Of a DNA stretch of 64,000 nucleotides, positions 41,650 through 49,841 are shown in pieces. The notes beneath the pieces were generated by a model, which ran no database searches, was not told where the DNA came from, and was given only the letters and a program-made list of their open reading frames with translations. The DNA is from JAOPZW01 sp963707695. Lineage in GTDB: Bacteria > Actinomycetota > Thermoleophilia > Solirubrobacterales > Solirubrobacteraceae. Positions within the stretch are counted from its first letter, which is position 1. Each line of letters starts with the position of its first letter. The stretch spans positions 434,001-498,000 of the forward strand of contig CAVPQY010000004.1 in the NCBI GenBank assembly GCA_963707695.1, given 5' to 3'. Position numbers and translations under genes: made by a program.

Positions 41650-43079
41650 ACCTGCCGATCCGCGTGCGCCTCACGGCGTGGTACGCGGTCCTCCTCGGCG
41701 CGATCATCGTCGTGCTCGGGGCCTTCCTGGTGCTGCGCCTGCGGGCGGACCTCCAGGACGGGATCGACCGCGACCTGCGGCGCGCCACGACGCAGATCAG
41801 CCGCGGCTACGCGACGGAGGGCACCGAGGAGTTCCTGGACGTCAGCGAGACCGTGCTGCCACACGCGGGCTCGGTCGCCGCCGTGCTCGACCCGGCCGGG
41901 CGGGTGCTGCTCACCTACGGCGACCGGGTCGAGGCGGGGCGGGTCGTCCCGGCCTCGTCGCGCGCGGACGCGCTCGCCGGCCGCACGGACCTGACCACCG
42001 TCGAAGCCTCCGGCGAGCGGGACTTCCGGACGCTGGTGTCCCCCGTCGACCGCCTCGGGGAGCGCCGGGTCCTCGTCGTGGGCGAGTCGCTCGCCGGTGT
42101 CGACGCGTCGGTGCGGCGCGTCCTGGTGCTGCTCCTCATCGCCGGCCCGGCCGCGCTCGCGGCCACCGCCGCCGGCGGCTGGTGGCTCGCGCGCAAGGCG
42201 CTCCTGCCCGTGTCGCGGATGACCTCCGAGGCCGACACCATCGGCATCGACCGCCTGCACGAGCGCGTCGCCGTTCCGCGCGCGGCCGACGAGATCGGCC
42301 ACCTCGCGGTCACGCTCAACGCCATGCTCGCGCGTCTCGAGCACGGGGTGCGCGAGCAGCACCGCCTCGTCGCCGACGCCTCGCACGAGCTGCGCACCCC
42401 GCTGGCGGCGATGCGCTCGGAGATCGACGTCAGCCTGCGCGGCGACCGGCTCACCGACGACGCGCGCGCCGTCCTGGAGAGCACGCGCGAAGAGGTCGAC
42501 CGCATGACCCGGACGGTCAACAACCTCCTCACGCTCGCCCAGGTCGACGAGGGGCGCCTCCGGCTCCTGACCCGCCCCCTGCTCCTCGGCGAGGCGGTCG
42601 ACGCCGTCGTGCGGCCGCTCGAGCCGCTCGCGACCGCGCAGCGGGTCACCATCGAGGTCGCCCACGACGACGACGCCGAGCGCGAGGCGGTGCTGGCCGA
42701 TCCGCATCGGATCCACCAGGCGCTGACCAACCTCCTCGAGAACGCGATCGAGTTCACGCCGGTGGGCGGGCGCGTGCGGGTCGAGACGTGGCGGCGCAGC
42801 GGCGAGGCGGGCGTGACCGTGCGCGACGACGGTCCCGGCATCCCGCCGGACGCCCGCGACCACGTCTTCGACCGCTTCTACCGCGTGGACCCCGCCCGCG
42901 GCCGCGACCTCGGCGGCAGCGGCCTCGGGCTGGCGATCTGCCGCGAGATCGCGGAGGCCCACGGGGGCCGCGTCTGGGTCGAGGGCGGCGACGGTCCCGG
43001 CAGCGCCTTCTCGCTGGCGCTGCCCGCGGTCCCGGCGCCCGTCGCCGACGACGGCGTCCGGCTCAGCGGACCGGCTTGA
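41646..43079 (+). CDS. Sensor histidine kinase (CusS-like)
   Basis: 477 aa. TM1 (about 10-30), extracytoplasmic sensor (31-156), TM2 (157-183), HAMP (185-236), dimerisation/phosphoacceptor with His247 in 'VADASHELRTPLAAM', and HATPase: N box 'LTNLLENAIEFTP', G boxes 'DDGPGIPP' and 'GGSGLGLAICREI'. Membrane sensor that phosphorylates the adjacent regulator. The sensor domain has no recognisable metal-binding cluster. The divergent RND operon is the obvious target. Its 3' end overlaps the convergent lipoprotein gene by 17 bases. Confidence 0.94.
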   Translation: MNLPIRVRLTAWYAVLLGAIIVVLGAFLVLRLRADLQDGIDRDLRRATTQISRGYATEGTEEFLDVSETVLPHAGSVAAVLDPAGRVLLTYGDRVEAGRVVPASSRADALAGRTDLTTVEASGERDFRTLVSPVDRLGERRVLVVGESLAGVDASVRRVLVLLLIAGPAALAATAAGGWWLARKALLPVSRMTSEADTIGIDRLHERVAVPRAADEIGHLAVTLNAMLARLEHGVREQHRLVADASHELRTPLAAMRSEIDVSLRGDRLTDDARAVLESTREEVDRMTRTVNNLLTLAQVDEGRLRLLTRPLLLGEAVDAVVRPLEPLATAQRVTIEVAHDDDAEREAVLADPHRIHQALTNLLENAIEFTPVGGRVRVETWRRSGEAGVTVRDDGPGIPPDARDHVFDRFYRVDPARGRDLGGSGLGLAICREIAEAHGGRVWVEGGDGPGSAFSLALPAVPAPVADDGVRLSGPA

Positions 43080-44070
43080 CCTGCCCGATGAGGTTCTCGT
43101 TCCGCGTGCGGAACTCCGCCTCGTACTGCGGGCGGACGACCGACTCGACGGGCGTGATGTAGCGCCGCTCGCAGTCGAAGTCCGCGCGCGCCGTCGCGAC
43201 CTCGTCGCGCTGGAGCGCCGTCAGCGCCGCGTGGTCGTAGGGCTGCGCGCGCTCGCCGGCGGGCGGCCCGGTCGCGAACGGCCCCGCGACCGGCCCGACG
43301 ATCTGCTCCATCTGCTTCGTCAGCTCCCCGTCGATCTCGTCCGGGTCCTCGTAGTGGTAGCCCGCCTTGGCCATGCACGCGGTCCACTTCTCGAGCGCCC
43401 GGACCATCCGCTGGTCCTCGAGGATGCGGTCGTCGAGCTGGTCGAGCCGGCCCTGCAGCTGCGTGAGCACCTGCGCCCCGCCGAAGACCGCCTGGGTGGC
43501 GCGCCGCGTGCACCCGCCGAGCTTCGTGAAGTCGCCGCTGTCCACCGCCGCGGCGAAGGTCGAGCCCGGGTTCTCGCCCCACAGCGTGCGCTCGTAGGCC
43601 GCGCGATCGGCCGGACCGAGGCTGCGCCGGATGCGCTCGTTGGGGTCGGCCTGCTGGCCGCCGCGGCCCCACAGCGTGCTGATGCCGTAGCCGAACTGCC
43701 GGAGGAACTCCTCGTCGCTCAGGCGGCTCGCGCCGGTCACCGCCGCGCGCTGGGCGTACGGGTCGACCGGGACGTAGTCGAACCCCTGGGCCTTCATGCA
43801 GTCGCGGATCGACGCCTCGACGCGGCTCTGGCGCGCCATGATGCCGGCCGAGTCGAACCCGAGCTGGTCCTCGACCGGCGCGTTGGGGTCGACCTTGGCC
43901 TTCGGCTTGGCCGGCGCCGACGACGAGGACGTGGCGTCGGACCCACCGCACGCCGCGAGGACCAGCGCCGCCGCGACCGCCACCAGCGCGAGGAGCGGAC
44001 GGGGTCCCGGCCGGCGGCGGGGGCCGCCGTCGTCGCGGGCGCCGGGGCCGGTGGGTGCGAGGTGCGTCAT
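43063..44070 (-). CDS. Uncharacterised lipoprotein of the MacAB-like operon
   Basis: 335 aa. Basic head, signal helix and lipobox at Cys41 ('ALVLAAC'), then a Lys/Pro linker and a mostly helical domain with four further cysteines ('IRDCMKAQGFDYVP', 'GGCTRRATQAVFG', 'KWTACMAKAGYHYEDP', 'DFDCERRYITPVE'), likely two disulfides. I have seen such 'DCMKxxGF...W..CM...GY' proteins described only as hypothetical lipoproteins of actinobacteria. Starts 27 bases after the ABC permease gene, so it is the last gene of that export operon and may hand over or sense the substrate outside. Confidence 0.78.
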   Translation of the reverse strand: MTHLAPTGPGARDDGGPRRRPGPRPLLALVAVAAALVLAACGGSDATSSSSAPAKPKAKVDPNAPVEDQLGFDSAGIMARQSRVEASIRDCMKAQGFDYVPVDPYAQRAAVTGASRLSDEEFLRQFGYGISTLWGRGGQQADPNERIRRSLGPADRAAYERTLWGENPGSTFAAAVDSGDFTKLGGCTRRATQAVFGGAQVLTQLQGRLDQLDDRILEDQRMVRALEKWTACMAKAGYHYEDPDEIDGELTKQMEQIVGPVAGPFATGPPAGERAQPYDHAALTALQRDEVATARADFDCERRYITPVESVVRPQYEAEFRTRNENLIGQVKPVR

Positions 44071-44097
44071 CGTCTGCCTCCTTGGCCGTTCCGAGGT

Positions 44098-45366
44098 CTA
44101 CGTCCCGGCGCGCAGCGCTTCCACGGGCTCGAGCGACGCCGCTCGCAGGGACGGGTAGGTGCCCGACAGCAGGCCGATGACCGCGCCGAGCAGCGGGGCG
44201 CCCAAGGGGACCCAGGGATCCAGGACCGGCGTCCACGTCTTGCCGGCCGACACGGCGACGATGACGAGCGTGCCGAGGCTCGCGCCGACCACGCCGCCCG
44301 CGAGGCCCATCGCGGTGCTCTCGAGCAGGAACTGCGCGGCGATGTGCCGCCGTCCGGCGCCGAGCGCACGCCGCAGGCCGATCTCCCCGACGCGCTCGAG
44401 CACGGAGACGAGCGTCACGTTGGCGATGCCGATCGCCCCGACGAGCAGCGACACCCCGCCGAGCAGCAGGAAGAGCGCGTTGAGGTCGTTCTTGATCGAG
44501 CCGCGCAGCCGGCGCGGGTCCGGCGGCGCCGCGACCTTGAGCAGGTCCGGGTCGGCGGGGCTGAGGGCGATCGGGGCCTGGCGGGCGATGAGCTCGACGG
44601 CGCCGATGCGCGTCTCGACCTGCGCCAGCCCGGGCGCCTGCAGCCCGAACTCGCGCCGGGCCGTCCCCTCGGGCATGATCGCCGCCGCCAGCAGCGAGCT
44701 CTGCCGATGGACCCCGGAGAGCAGGCCGATGACCGTGTAGAGGCGGTCGCCGATGAAGACGGCGGGCTGCTGGTCGACGCGCGTGATGCCGACGCGCCGG
44801 GCGGCGCCCGGGCCCAGGACGAGGACGCGGTCGGCCCGGTGCGAGTGCCCCGCGTCGAAGTACCGCCCCGTGAGCAGCTCGGCCCGCACCGCGCGGAAGG
44901 CGCCGGGCGACGCCGCCTTGATCGGCAGCTGGATCGCGCCCGCCGCGAGCGGGTCGTTGAGCGGGACGGAGCGCACGAGCGCACCGCGCACGTCGACGTC
45001 GGCGATCGTGCCGGCGGCCGCCACGCCGTTGAGGCGCCGCAGGCGCGCCTCCGCGTCCCAGGGCAGGACGGTGCCGCCGGCGCCGCCGCCGCGGGCTGAC
45101 GGGCTGACGACCACGTCGGTCGCCGAGAGGGCGTCGAACCGCCCGACGATCTGGTTGCCCGCCGTCTTGGAGAGCCCCAGCGTGGCGACGAGGGCGCCGA
45201 CGCCGATGACCGTCCCGAGGACGGTCAGGGCGACGCGCGACGGACGGGCGAGCAGCCCGGCGAGCGACTCGGTGATCAGGTCCGACGTGCGCATCCGGGC
45301 GCGGGGGACCTCCGGACGTCCGCCCTCCCGCCGCTCGCGGCGGCGGGACCGCCGGCGCGCGCTCAC
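44098..45366 (-). CDS. MacB-type ABC transporter permease
   Basis: 422 aa. One helix near the N-terminus ('ALTVLGTVIGVGALVATLGL'), a long extracytoplasmic MacB-PCD domain ('SATDVVVSPSARGGG', 'DVRGALVRSVPLNDP'), and three C-terminal helices of the FtsX fold ('LLLGGVSLLVGAIGIANVTLV', 'GLRRALGAGRRHIAAQFLLES'). Mechanotransmission permease of tripartite type. GTG 45366 overlaps the ATPase stop (GTGA); the internal ATG at 45294 ('MRTSDLITESLAGL') matches the family start and is an alternative. Confidence 0.9.
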   Translation of the reverse strand: MSARRRSRRRERREGGRPEVPRARMRTSDLITESLAGLLARPSRVALTVLGTVIGVGALVATLGLSKTAGNQIVGRFDALSATDVVVSPSARGGGAGGTVLPWDAEARLRRLNGVAAAGTIADVDVRGALVRSVPLNDPLAAGAIQLPIKAASPGAFRAVRAELLTGRYFDAGHSHRADRVLVLGPGAARRVGITRVDQQPAVFIGDRLYTVIGLLSGVHRQSSLLAAAIMPEGTARREFGLQAPGLAQVETRIGAVELIARQAPIALSPADPDLLKVAAPPDPRRLRGSIKNDLNALFLLLGGVSLLVGAIGIANVTLVSVLERVGEIGLRRALGAGRRHIAAQFLLESTAMGLAGGVVGASLGTLVIVAVSAGKTWTPVLDPWVPLGAPLLGAVIGLLSGTYPSLRAASLEPVEALRAGT

Positions 45367-46142
45367 GCGACCTCCTCCGTCAGTCGCCCGTCGATGATGC
45401 GCACGCGCCGGTGGGCGTGGGCGGCGACGTGGTCCTCGTGCGTGACGGTGATGACCGTCAGCCCCGCGTCACGGAGGTCGTCGAAGAGCGCGAGGATCGC
45501 GTCGGTGTTGACGGAGTCGAGGTTGCCCGTCGGCTCGTCGCAGAGCAGCAGCGTGGGGTTGCCCAGCAGCGCCCGGGCCACCGCGACCCGCTGCTGCTCG
45601 CCGCCGGAGAGGCGCGTCGGCAGGAACGACGCCCGGTGGCCCATGCCCACCTGGTCGAGGGCGGCGAGCGCCCGCTCCTCGCGACCGTCGCGGGGCCGGC
45701 CCCGGTAGACCTCGGCCAGCATCACGTTCTCGACGACGGGCCGGTGGGCGAGGAGGTTGAAGCTCTGGAAGACGAAGCCGATCCGCTCGGCCCGCAGGGC
45801 GGCTCGCTCGTCGTCGCCCAGCGCGCCGACGTCGATGCCGTCCAGGAGGTAGGCCCCGCTGGTCTGGCGGTCCAGGCACCCGAGGAGGTTCAGGAGCGTC
45901 GACTTGCCGGAGCCCGACGGCCCGAGGATCGCGAGCGACGTCCCGCGCGGCAGCGTGAGGTCCACGTCGCGCAGGGCGACGACGGGCGGCTCGGCGCCGA
46001 AGACCCGGCCCAGCCCGATGAGCTCGACCGCGGGGACGCTCCCGGGGATCGCCGGCCTCGCGGCGAGGTCGCCGGCGTCGAGCTCGAGGTCGAGGTCGAA
46101 GTCGTCCTCGTCCGGGGGCGGGGTGCGGGCTGGGCGGCTCAC
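45363..46142 (-). CDS. MacB/LolD-type ABC transporter ATP-binding protein
   Basis: 259 aa. An acidic N-terminal stretch of about 30 residues ('DEDDFDLDLELDAGD'), then a standard ATPase: Walker A 'GPSGSGKST', Q-loop 'FVFQSFNLL', signature 'LSGGEQQRVAVARAL', Walker B 'LLLCDEPTGNLD', switch His in 'VITVTHEDHV'. Energises the permease encoded next. GTG start and stop both overlap neighbours by four bases. Confidence 0.95.
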   Translation of the reverse strand: MSRPARTPPPDEDDFDLDLELDAGDLAARPAIPGSVPAVELIGLGRVFGAEPPVVALRDVDLTLPRGTSLAILGPSGSGKSTLLNLLGCLDRQTSGAYLLDGIDVGALGDDERAALRAERIGFVFQSFNLLAHRPVVENVMLAEVYRGRPRDGREERALAALDQVGMGHRASFLPTRLSGGEQQRVAVARALLGNPTLLLCDEPTGNLDSVNTDAILALFDDLRDAGLTVITVTHEDHVAAHAHRRVRIIDGRLTEEVA

Positions 46143-48070
46143 GGGCCGGCCCCGCCCGTCGCCGGGGCGAGCGGCCGCCCGGTGCGGGTGCCGACGATGA
46201 CGAGGTCGTCCGGGCGCAGCGGCTCGGGGCCGGCGGCCCGGACCTCGACCAGCCCGTCGGCCGCGAGGCCGGGGACGACGGTGACCAGCTCGATGGTCCC
46301 GTTCCGCTCGACCTGGACGCGCGCGTTGCCGTCGCCGCCGACCGACACGGCGCTGACCGGGACGGTGAGGACCGGGCCGCTCGTGCTCTTGACCGAGATC
46401 GTGAGCTTCACCGACGCGCCCACGAGCGAGTTCGGGCCGCCGGAGGGCACGACGACCATGTAGAAGCGGCCCGGGTCGATCTTCGCGATGCCCGCGGGCG
46501 TCGCGCCCGGCGTGCGCGAGACCGCGCGCACCGTGCCGTGCGTCCTGATGTTCAGGTCCTGGTCCTCGATCTCGACCCGGTCGCCGGGGCGCACGAGCGC
46601 CCGGTCGGACACGGACAGCGAGGAGTCCACGACGAGCTCCGAGGTCGTGGCGTCCATGACCTTCCCGTTGACCGAGTCGCCGCGCTTGGCCTTCACGGCG
46701 TCGACGCGGAGCGGCAGCGTCGGGAAGAACAGGACCTCGTTGGCGGGGACCTGGACGCCGCTCTCCGTCGCCACGCGCCCGACCTCCGCCTGCGTGCGCT
46801 CCGCCTCCTGCGCCGAGCTCGCGGCCAGCGCGTGCATGCCCGCGGTGTCCGTCGGGTGCGTCAGCAGCCCGGCGCGCTGGGCGGCCAGGCTCGCCTGCGA
46901 GCGCGCGGTCCGCACCCCGACGACGGCGCGGAGCAGCTCGGACCTGGCCAGGCGCGCGTCCCGGGTGGCCTGGGCCGCGTCGTCGTCGGCCTGGCCGATG
47001 GCCGGAGGGCCGCCCGCGCGGACGGCCGCGGACGCGCGCAGGGACGACTGCAGGTCGGCCCGCGCCTGGGCGACCTTGTCGGCGGCCTCGCGGATGTCGG
47101 CGAAGGCCTGCTCGCGCTCCGACGGGAGCGCGTCGACGGCGAGCTCGTTGACCTTCAGCCGGGCGATCTGCTCGGCGTCGACGGCCACGTTGAGGTCGGC
47201 GCGCTTGGCGGCGACGTCGGCGTCGGCGGCCGCCTCGTCGCGCCGCTGGTTGGCGACCGCGGCCCCGCGACCGGCCGGCGCGGTGCGGGCCAGGGCGCGC
47301 GCCTGGCCCAGCCGCACCCGCGCGGTCCGGACCGCGAGCACCGCGGTGTCGTAGGCGTCTCGCGCCGTGACGGCGTCGAGGCGGGCCTGCGCGATGTCGG
47401 CCGGGGCGGGCGTCTGCCGGGCCTGCTCGATCGTGGTGATCGCCTGGAGGCGCGCGTCGCGCGCCGCCGCCGCCGCGGCCTCGGCCGTGCGCAGCGCCTC
47501 GAGCTGGGTGTCGGTGGCCCCGAACGGGTCCCAGCCCTTGCGCAGGTAGAACGACGAGACGGCGGCTCCGGTCCCGCTGTCGTAGTGGCCGTCGACGGGC
47601 CCGGGGTCGAAGCCCGCGCGCGCCAGCGCCTGCTCGAGCTGGCCGACGTCGGGCCCGTCGTCCCCCGGCGCGAGGTCGCGGTGCATCGGGACGACGCCCG
47701 GGAGGGCGAAGACCGGCCGCCCGTCCACGGTCATGACGACCGCGCCGTTCTTGAGCTTGGCCCCCTTGACGGGCGCCTGCGTGACGATGTCGCTGCTGGT
47801 CTGCTTCGTCGCGGCGCCCTTGACGCCGGACGTGGCCAGCACGACGGGCTGGGGTGCCCCGTAGCGCACCGTGCCGCGGACGATGACCTGCGTGGAGAGG
47901 GGCCGGCGCTTGACGGGCACGGTGATCGCCGCGGCGCGCGGCGGGGCCGTGTCGGCGGCCACCTGGGCGGGCGAGCGGATCTGGCGCGCGGCCACCCACC
48001 CCACCAGGGCCAGCCCGACCACGCCCGCGAGGATCAGGGCCGTCGCCCGTCGATGGGCGAACGCCATCAT
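46139..48070 (-). CDS. HlyD-type adaptor with peptidoglycan-binding domain
   Basis: 643 aa. Single N-terminal membrane anchor ('ATALILAGVVGLALVGWV', about 10-27). Lipoyl/barrel-sandwich halves flank the middle ('VPVKRRPLSTQVIVRGTV' and, after 400, 'SVNGKVMDATTSELVVDSSL'). A peptidoglycan-binding repeat sits at about 147-190 ('DVGQLEQALARAGFDPGPVDG'). A long Ala-rich helical hairpin (about 195-390) follows, then beta-barrel and C-terminal domains. By analogy with MacA it connects the ABC pump to the cell wall; binding murein directly would suit a single-membrane envelope. First gene of the operon adaptor-ATPase-permease-lipoprotein. Confidence 0.88.
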   Translation of the reverse strand: MMAFAHRRATALILAGVVGLALVGWVAARQIRSPAQVAADTAPPRAAAITVPVKRRPLSTQVIVRGTVRYGAPQPVVLATSGVKGAATKQTSSDIVTQAPVKGAKLKNGAVVMTVDGRPVFALPGVVPMHRDLAPGDDGPDVGQLEQALARAGFDPGPVDGHYDSGTGAAVSSFYLRKGWDPFGATDTQLEALRTAEAAAAAARDARLQAITTIEQARQTPAPADIAQARLDAVTARDAYDTAVLAVRTARVRLGQARALARTAPAGRGAAVANQRRDEAAADADVAAKRADLNVAVDAEQIARLKVNELAVDALPSEREQAFADIREAADKVAQARADLQSSLRASAAVRAGGPPAIGQADDDAAQATRDARLARSELLRAVVGVRTARSQASLAAQRAGLLTHPTDTAGMHALAASSAQEAERTQAEVGRVATESGVQVPANEVLFFPTLPLRVDAVKAKRGDSVNGKVMDATTSELVVDSSLSVSDRALVRPGDRVEIEDQDLNIRTHGTVRAVSRTPGATPAGIAKIDPGRFYMVVVPSGGPNSLVGASVKLTISVKSTSGPVLTVPVSAVSVGGDGNARVQVERNGTIELVTVVPGLAADGLVEVRAAGPEPLRPDDLVIVGTRTGRPLAPATGGAGP

Positions 48071-48177
48071 GATCCACGGCCGCCGAAGCCAGCACTTGAC
48101 TCCGGCCGCCGCCCCCGCGTGACCGGCCCCGCCATTCGCCTTCCCCCTCGGCCCATCGAACTCGGACGAGCAGGGCG

Positions 48178-48207
48178 AATGTACGTGGCGGCGGAGCGCC
48201 AAGTCAA
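48178..48207 (-). promoter_or_regulatory. Sigma-70-like promoter of the MacAB-like operon
   Basis: TTGACT (48207-48202), 18-base spacer, TACATT (48183-48178) on the minus strand: five and four of six consensus matches. Predicted start near 48171, leaving a leader of about 100 bases before ATG 48070. The clearest -35/-10 pair in the window. Confidence 0.65.
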
Positions 48208-48239
48208 CCTGCGTCCGTGAGCGGTACCCCTGCCGGACG

Positions 48240-49791
48240 CTAGAGGCAGCGGCGCAGGGCCGCGATGTCCGCGCCGCCGGTCCCCGACGGCCACGTCGCC
48301 ACCGCGTTCCCGCTGCGTGCGACGACGACGTGCTGCCCGGCGGCCCCGGCGAAGAAGCGGGCCTGGCGCTCGTAGCGCTGGGCCTCAGGCGTCGCTGGCG
48401 AAGATCAGCGCCGTGATCGACGCGCCGGACCGCAGCGTGACGGTGAGCTTCGTCGTCGTCGGGGACGGGCTGTCCTCCCGCCGCCGCGCCGTCAGGCCGG
48501 TCGAGGTCAGGCAGCGCGTCAGCGCCTGGCTCCTGGCGAGGTTCGGGTCCGCCTGCGGTGGCACGATCGCGCCGCCCCGGGCGGCGGGGACCATGGCCAC
48601 GACCGGGTTCGTGACCGAGAGCGCCGCGATGGCCGCCATGGCTCCGACCAGCCACCGGTCGGGGCGAACCGCGGCGAGGATCACGACCATCGCGGCCAGC
48701 GGCGCCGCGTACCGCGTGTAGGACAGCGGGTTGCGCCACAGGTCCTGGCTGAGGAAGGGGACGAGCACCACGCTGGCGAGCGCGATGACGACCAGCGCCT
48801 CGTCGCGGCCGGGCGCCCGCCGCGCGCGCACGGCGTCGAGGGTGACGAGGACCGCGCGGACCAGCAGCAGCGCGCAGGCGGCGAGCAGGAACACCACGCA
48901 CGCCACCTCCCAGTTCGCGGCTCCCAGCGCGTCGAGGCGCAGGACCTCCCGGACCTTCCTGGCGGCGCCGAGCAGCGGCACCACCGACGGGCGGTGGGTG
49001 CCCTCGGTCGGGCTCGCGGCCAGCGTGAGCCGCAGGAGCACCTGCCAGGCGGCGAGCACGCCGAGCGGGACGAGCCAGACGAGCCCTCGGCGCCGGTCGC
49101 GGAGGAGCTCGGCCACGGCGATCGCCGCGACCGGGAGCAGGTAGAGCTCCCGGGCGAGCAGGCACCCGGCCAACGCCACGATTGCGAGGGCCGTGCGGCG
49201 TTCGAGCCACCAGACGACCCCGGCGGCGAACAGGGCGACGGCGATCGGGTCGGAGAGGTCCCAGACCACGCCGACGGTCACCCCGACCGACAAGGCGAAC
49301 GCCAGGGCCCACCACGCCGGTCGTCCGCGTCGGTCGAGGTGGCGGGCGATGAGCCACGTCGCGCCGAGGACCGACAGGAGGTTCAGCAGCGGCAGCGTCC
49401 ACTGCAGGATGTCCGGATCGCCCCAGGAGGTCAGCCACCCGAGCACCGGAAGCAGGATCCGCTGGTAGCGGTAGGCGACGTTGTCGACGTGCGCCGAGCG
49501 GACCTCGTCGCGGTGCGCCGCCTTGCCGGTGAGCAGGGGGTCCTGCGCGAAGTAGAAGATGAACTGCCCGTCGAAGCCCGTCCCGGTCTCGATGAAGGAT
49601 CCGGAGGGGAGCAGGTCCGGTGCCAGGTACTCCTGCCCGGCGTGGATGAACACGCTCGGGTCGCCGCGCTTGCCGGCCGGTCCCCCTGCGCTGAACAGGA
49701 TCACGGCGTAGGCGAGCATCGCGACGACCATCGTCGCCAGGACCGGGTTCACGCTCGGCGCGCGCGACCACCCTCGGCTCAGCGCCTCCAT
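48240..49791 (-). CDS. Polytopic membrane protein, C-terminus frameshifted
   Basis: About 516 aa if one extra base near 48393 is ignored. As sequenced the frame stops at 48385 (468 aa). In the +1 frame it continues 'TPEAQRYERQARFFAGAAGQ' and on to a stop at 48240, with unbroken, family-like sequence ending 'ADIAALRRCL'. About ten hydrophobic helices with an early luminal loop 'GTGFDGQFIFYFAQDPL' and 'DNVAYRYQRILLPVLGW', as in GT-C-type glycosyltransferases (AZOBR_p60025/DUF2029-like), so a polyprenyl-sugar-dependent transferase is possible. Function not proven. TAGGGT eight bases before the ATG suggests a leaderless mRNA. Confidence 0.75.
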
Positions 49792-49799
49792 GCGCCACG

Positions 49800-49805
49800 A
49801 CCCTA
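49800..49805 (-). promoter_or_regulatory. -10 element of the polytopic membrane protein gene
   Basis: TAGGGT on the minus strand, eight bases from ATG 49791. Confidence 0.45.
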
Positions 49806-49841
49806 CGCGACCGTTGGTGGACGCACGCCCGTGCCCGCGCT

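Noticed and set aside
46080..46105. Hexamer-like GAGGTC repeats at the start of the ABC ATPase gene
   Set aside because: Short, imperfect, and fully explained by an acidic 'DFDLDLELD' coding stretch.
45363..49798. Possible single giant protein joining the adaptor to sequence upstream of 48070
   Set aside because: The upstream part is the membrane protein gene in a wrong register; a promoter (48178-48207) and the conserved anchor start at 48070 separate the two.
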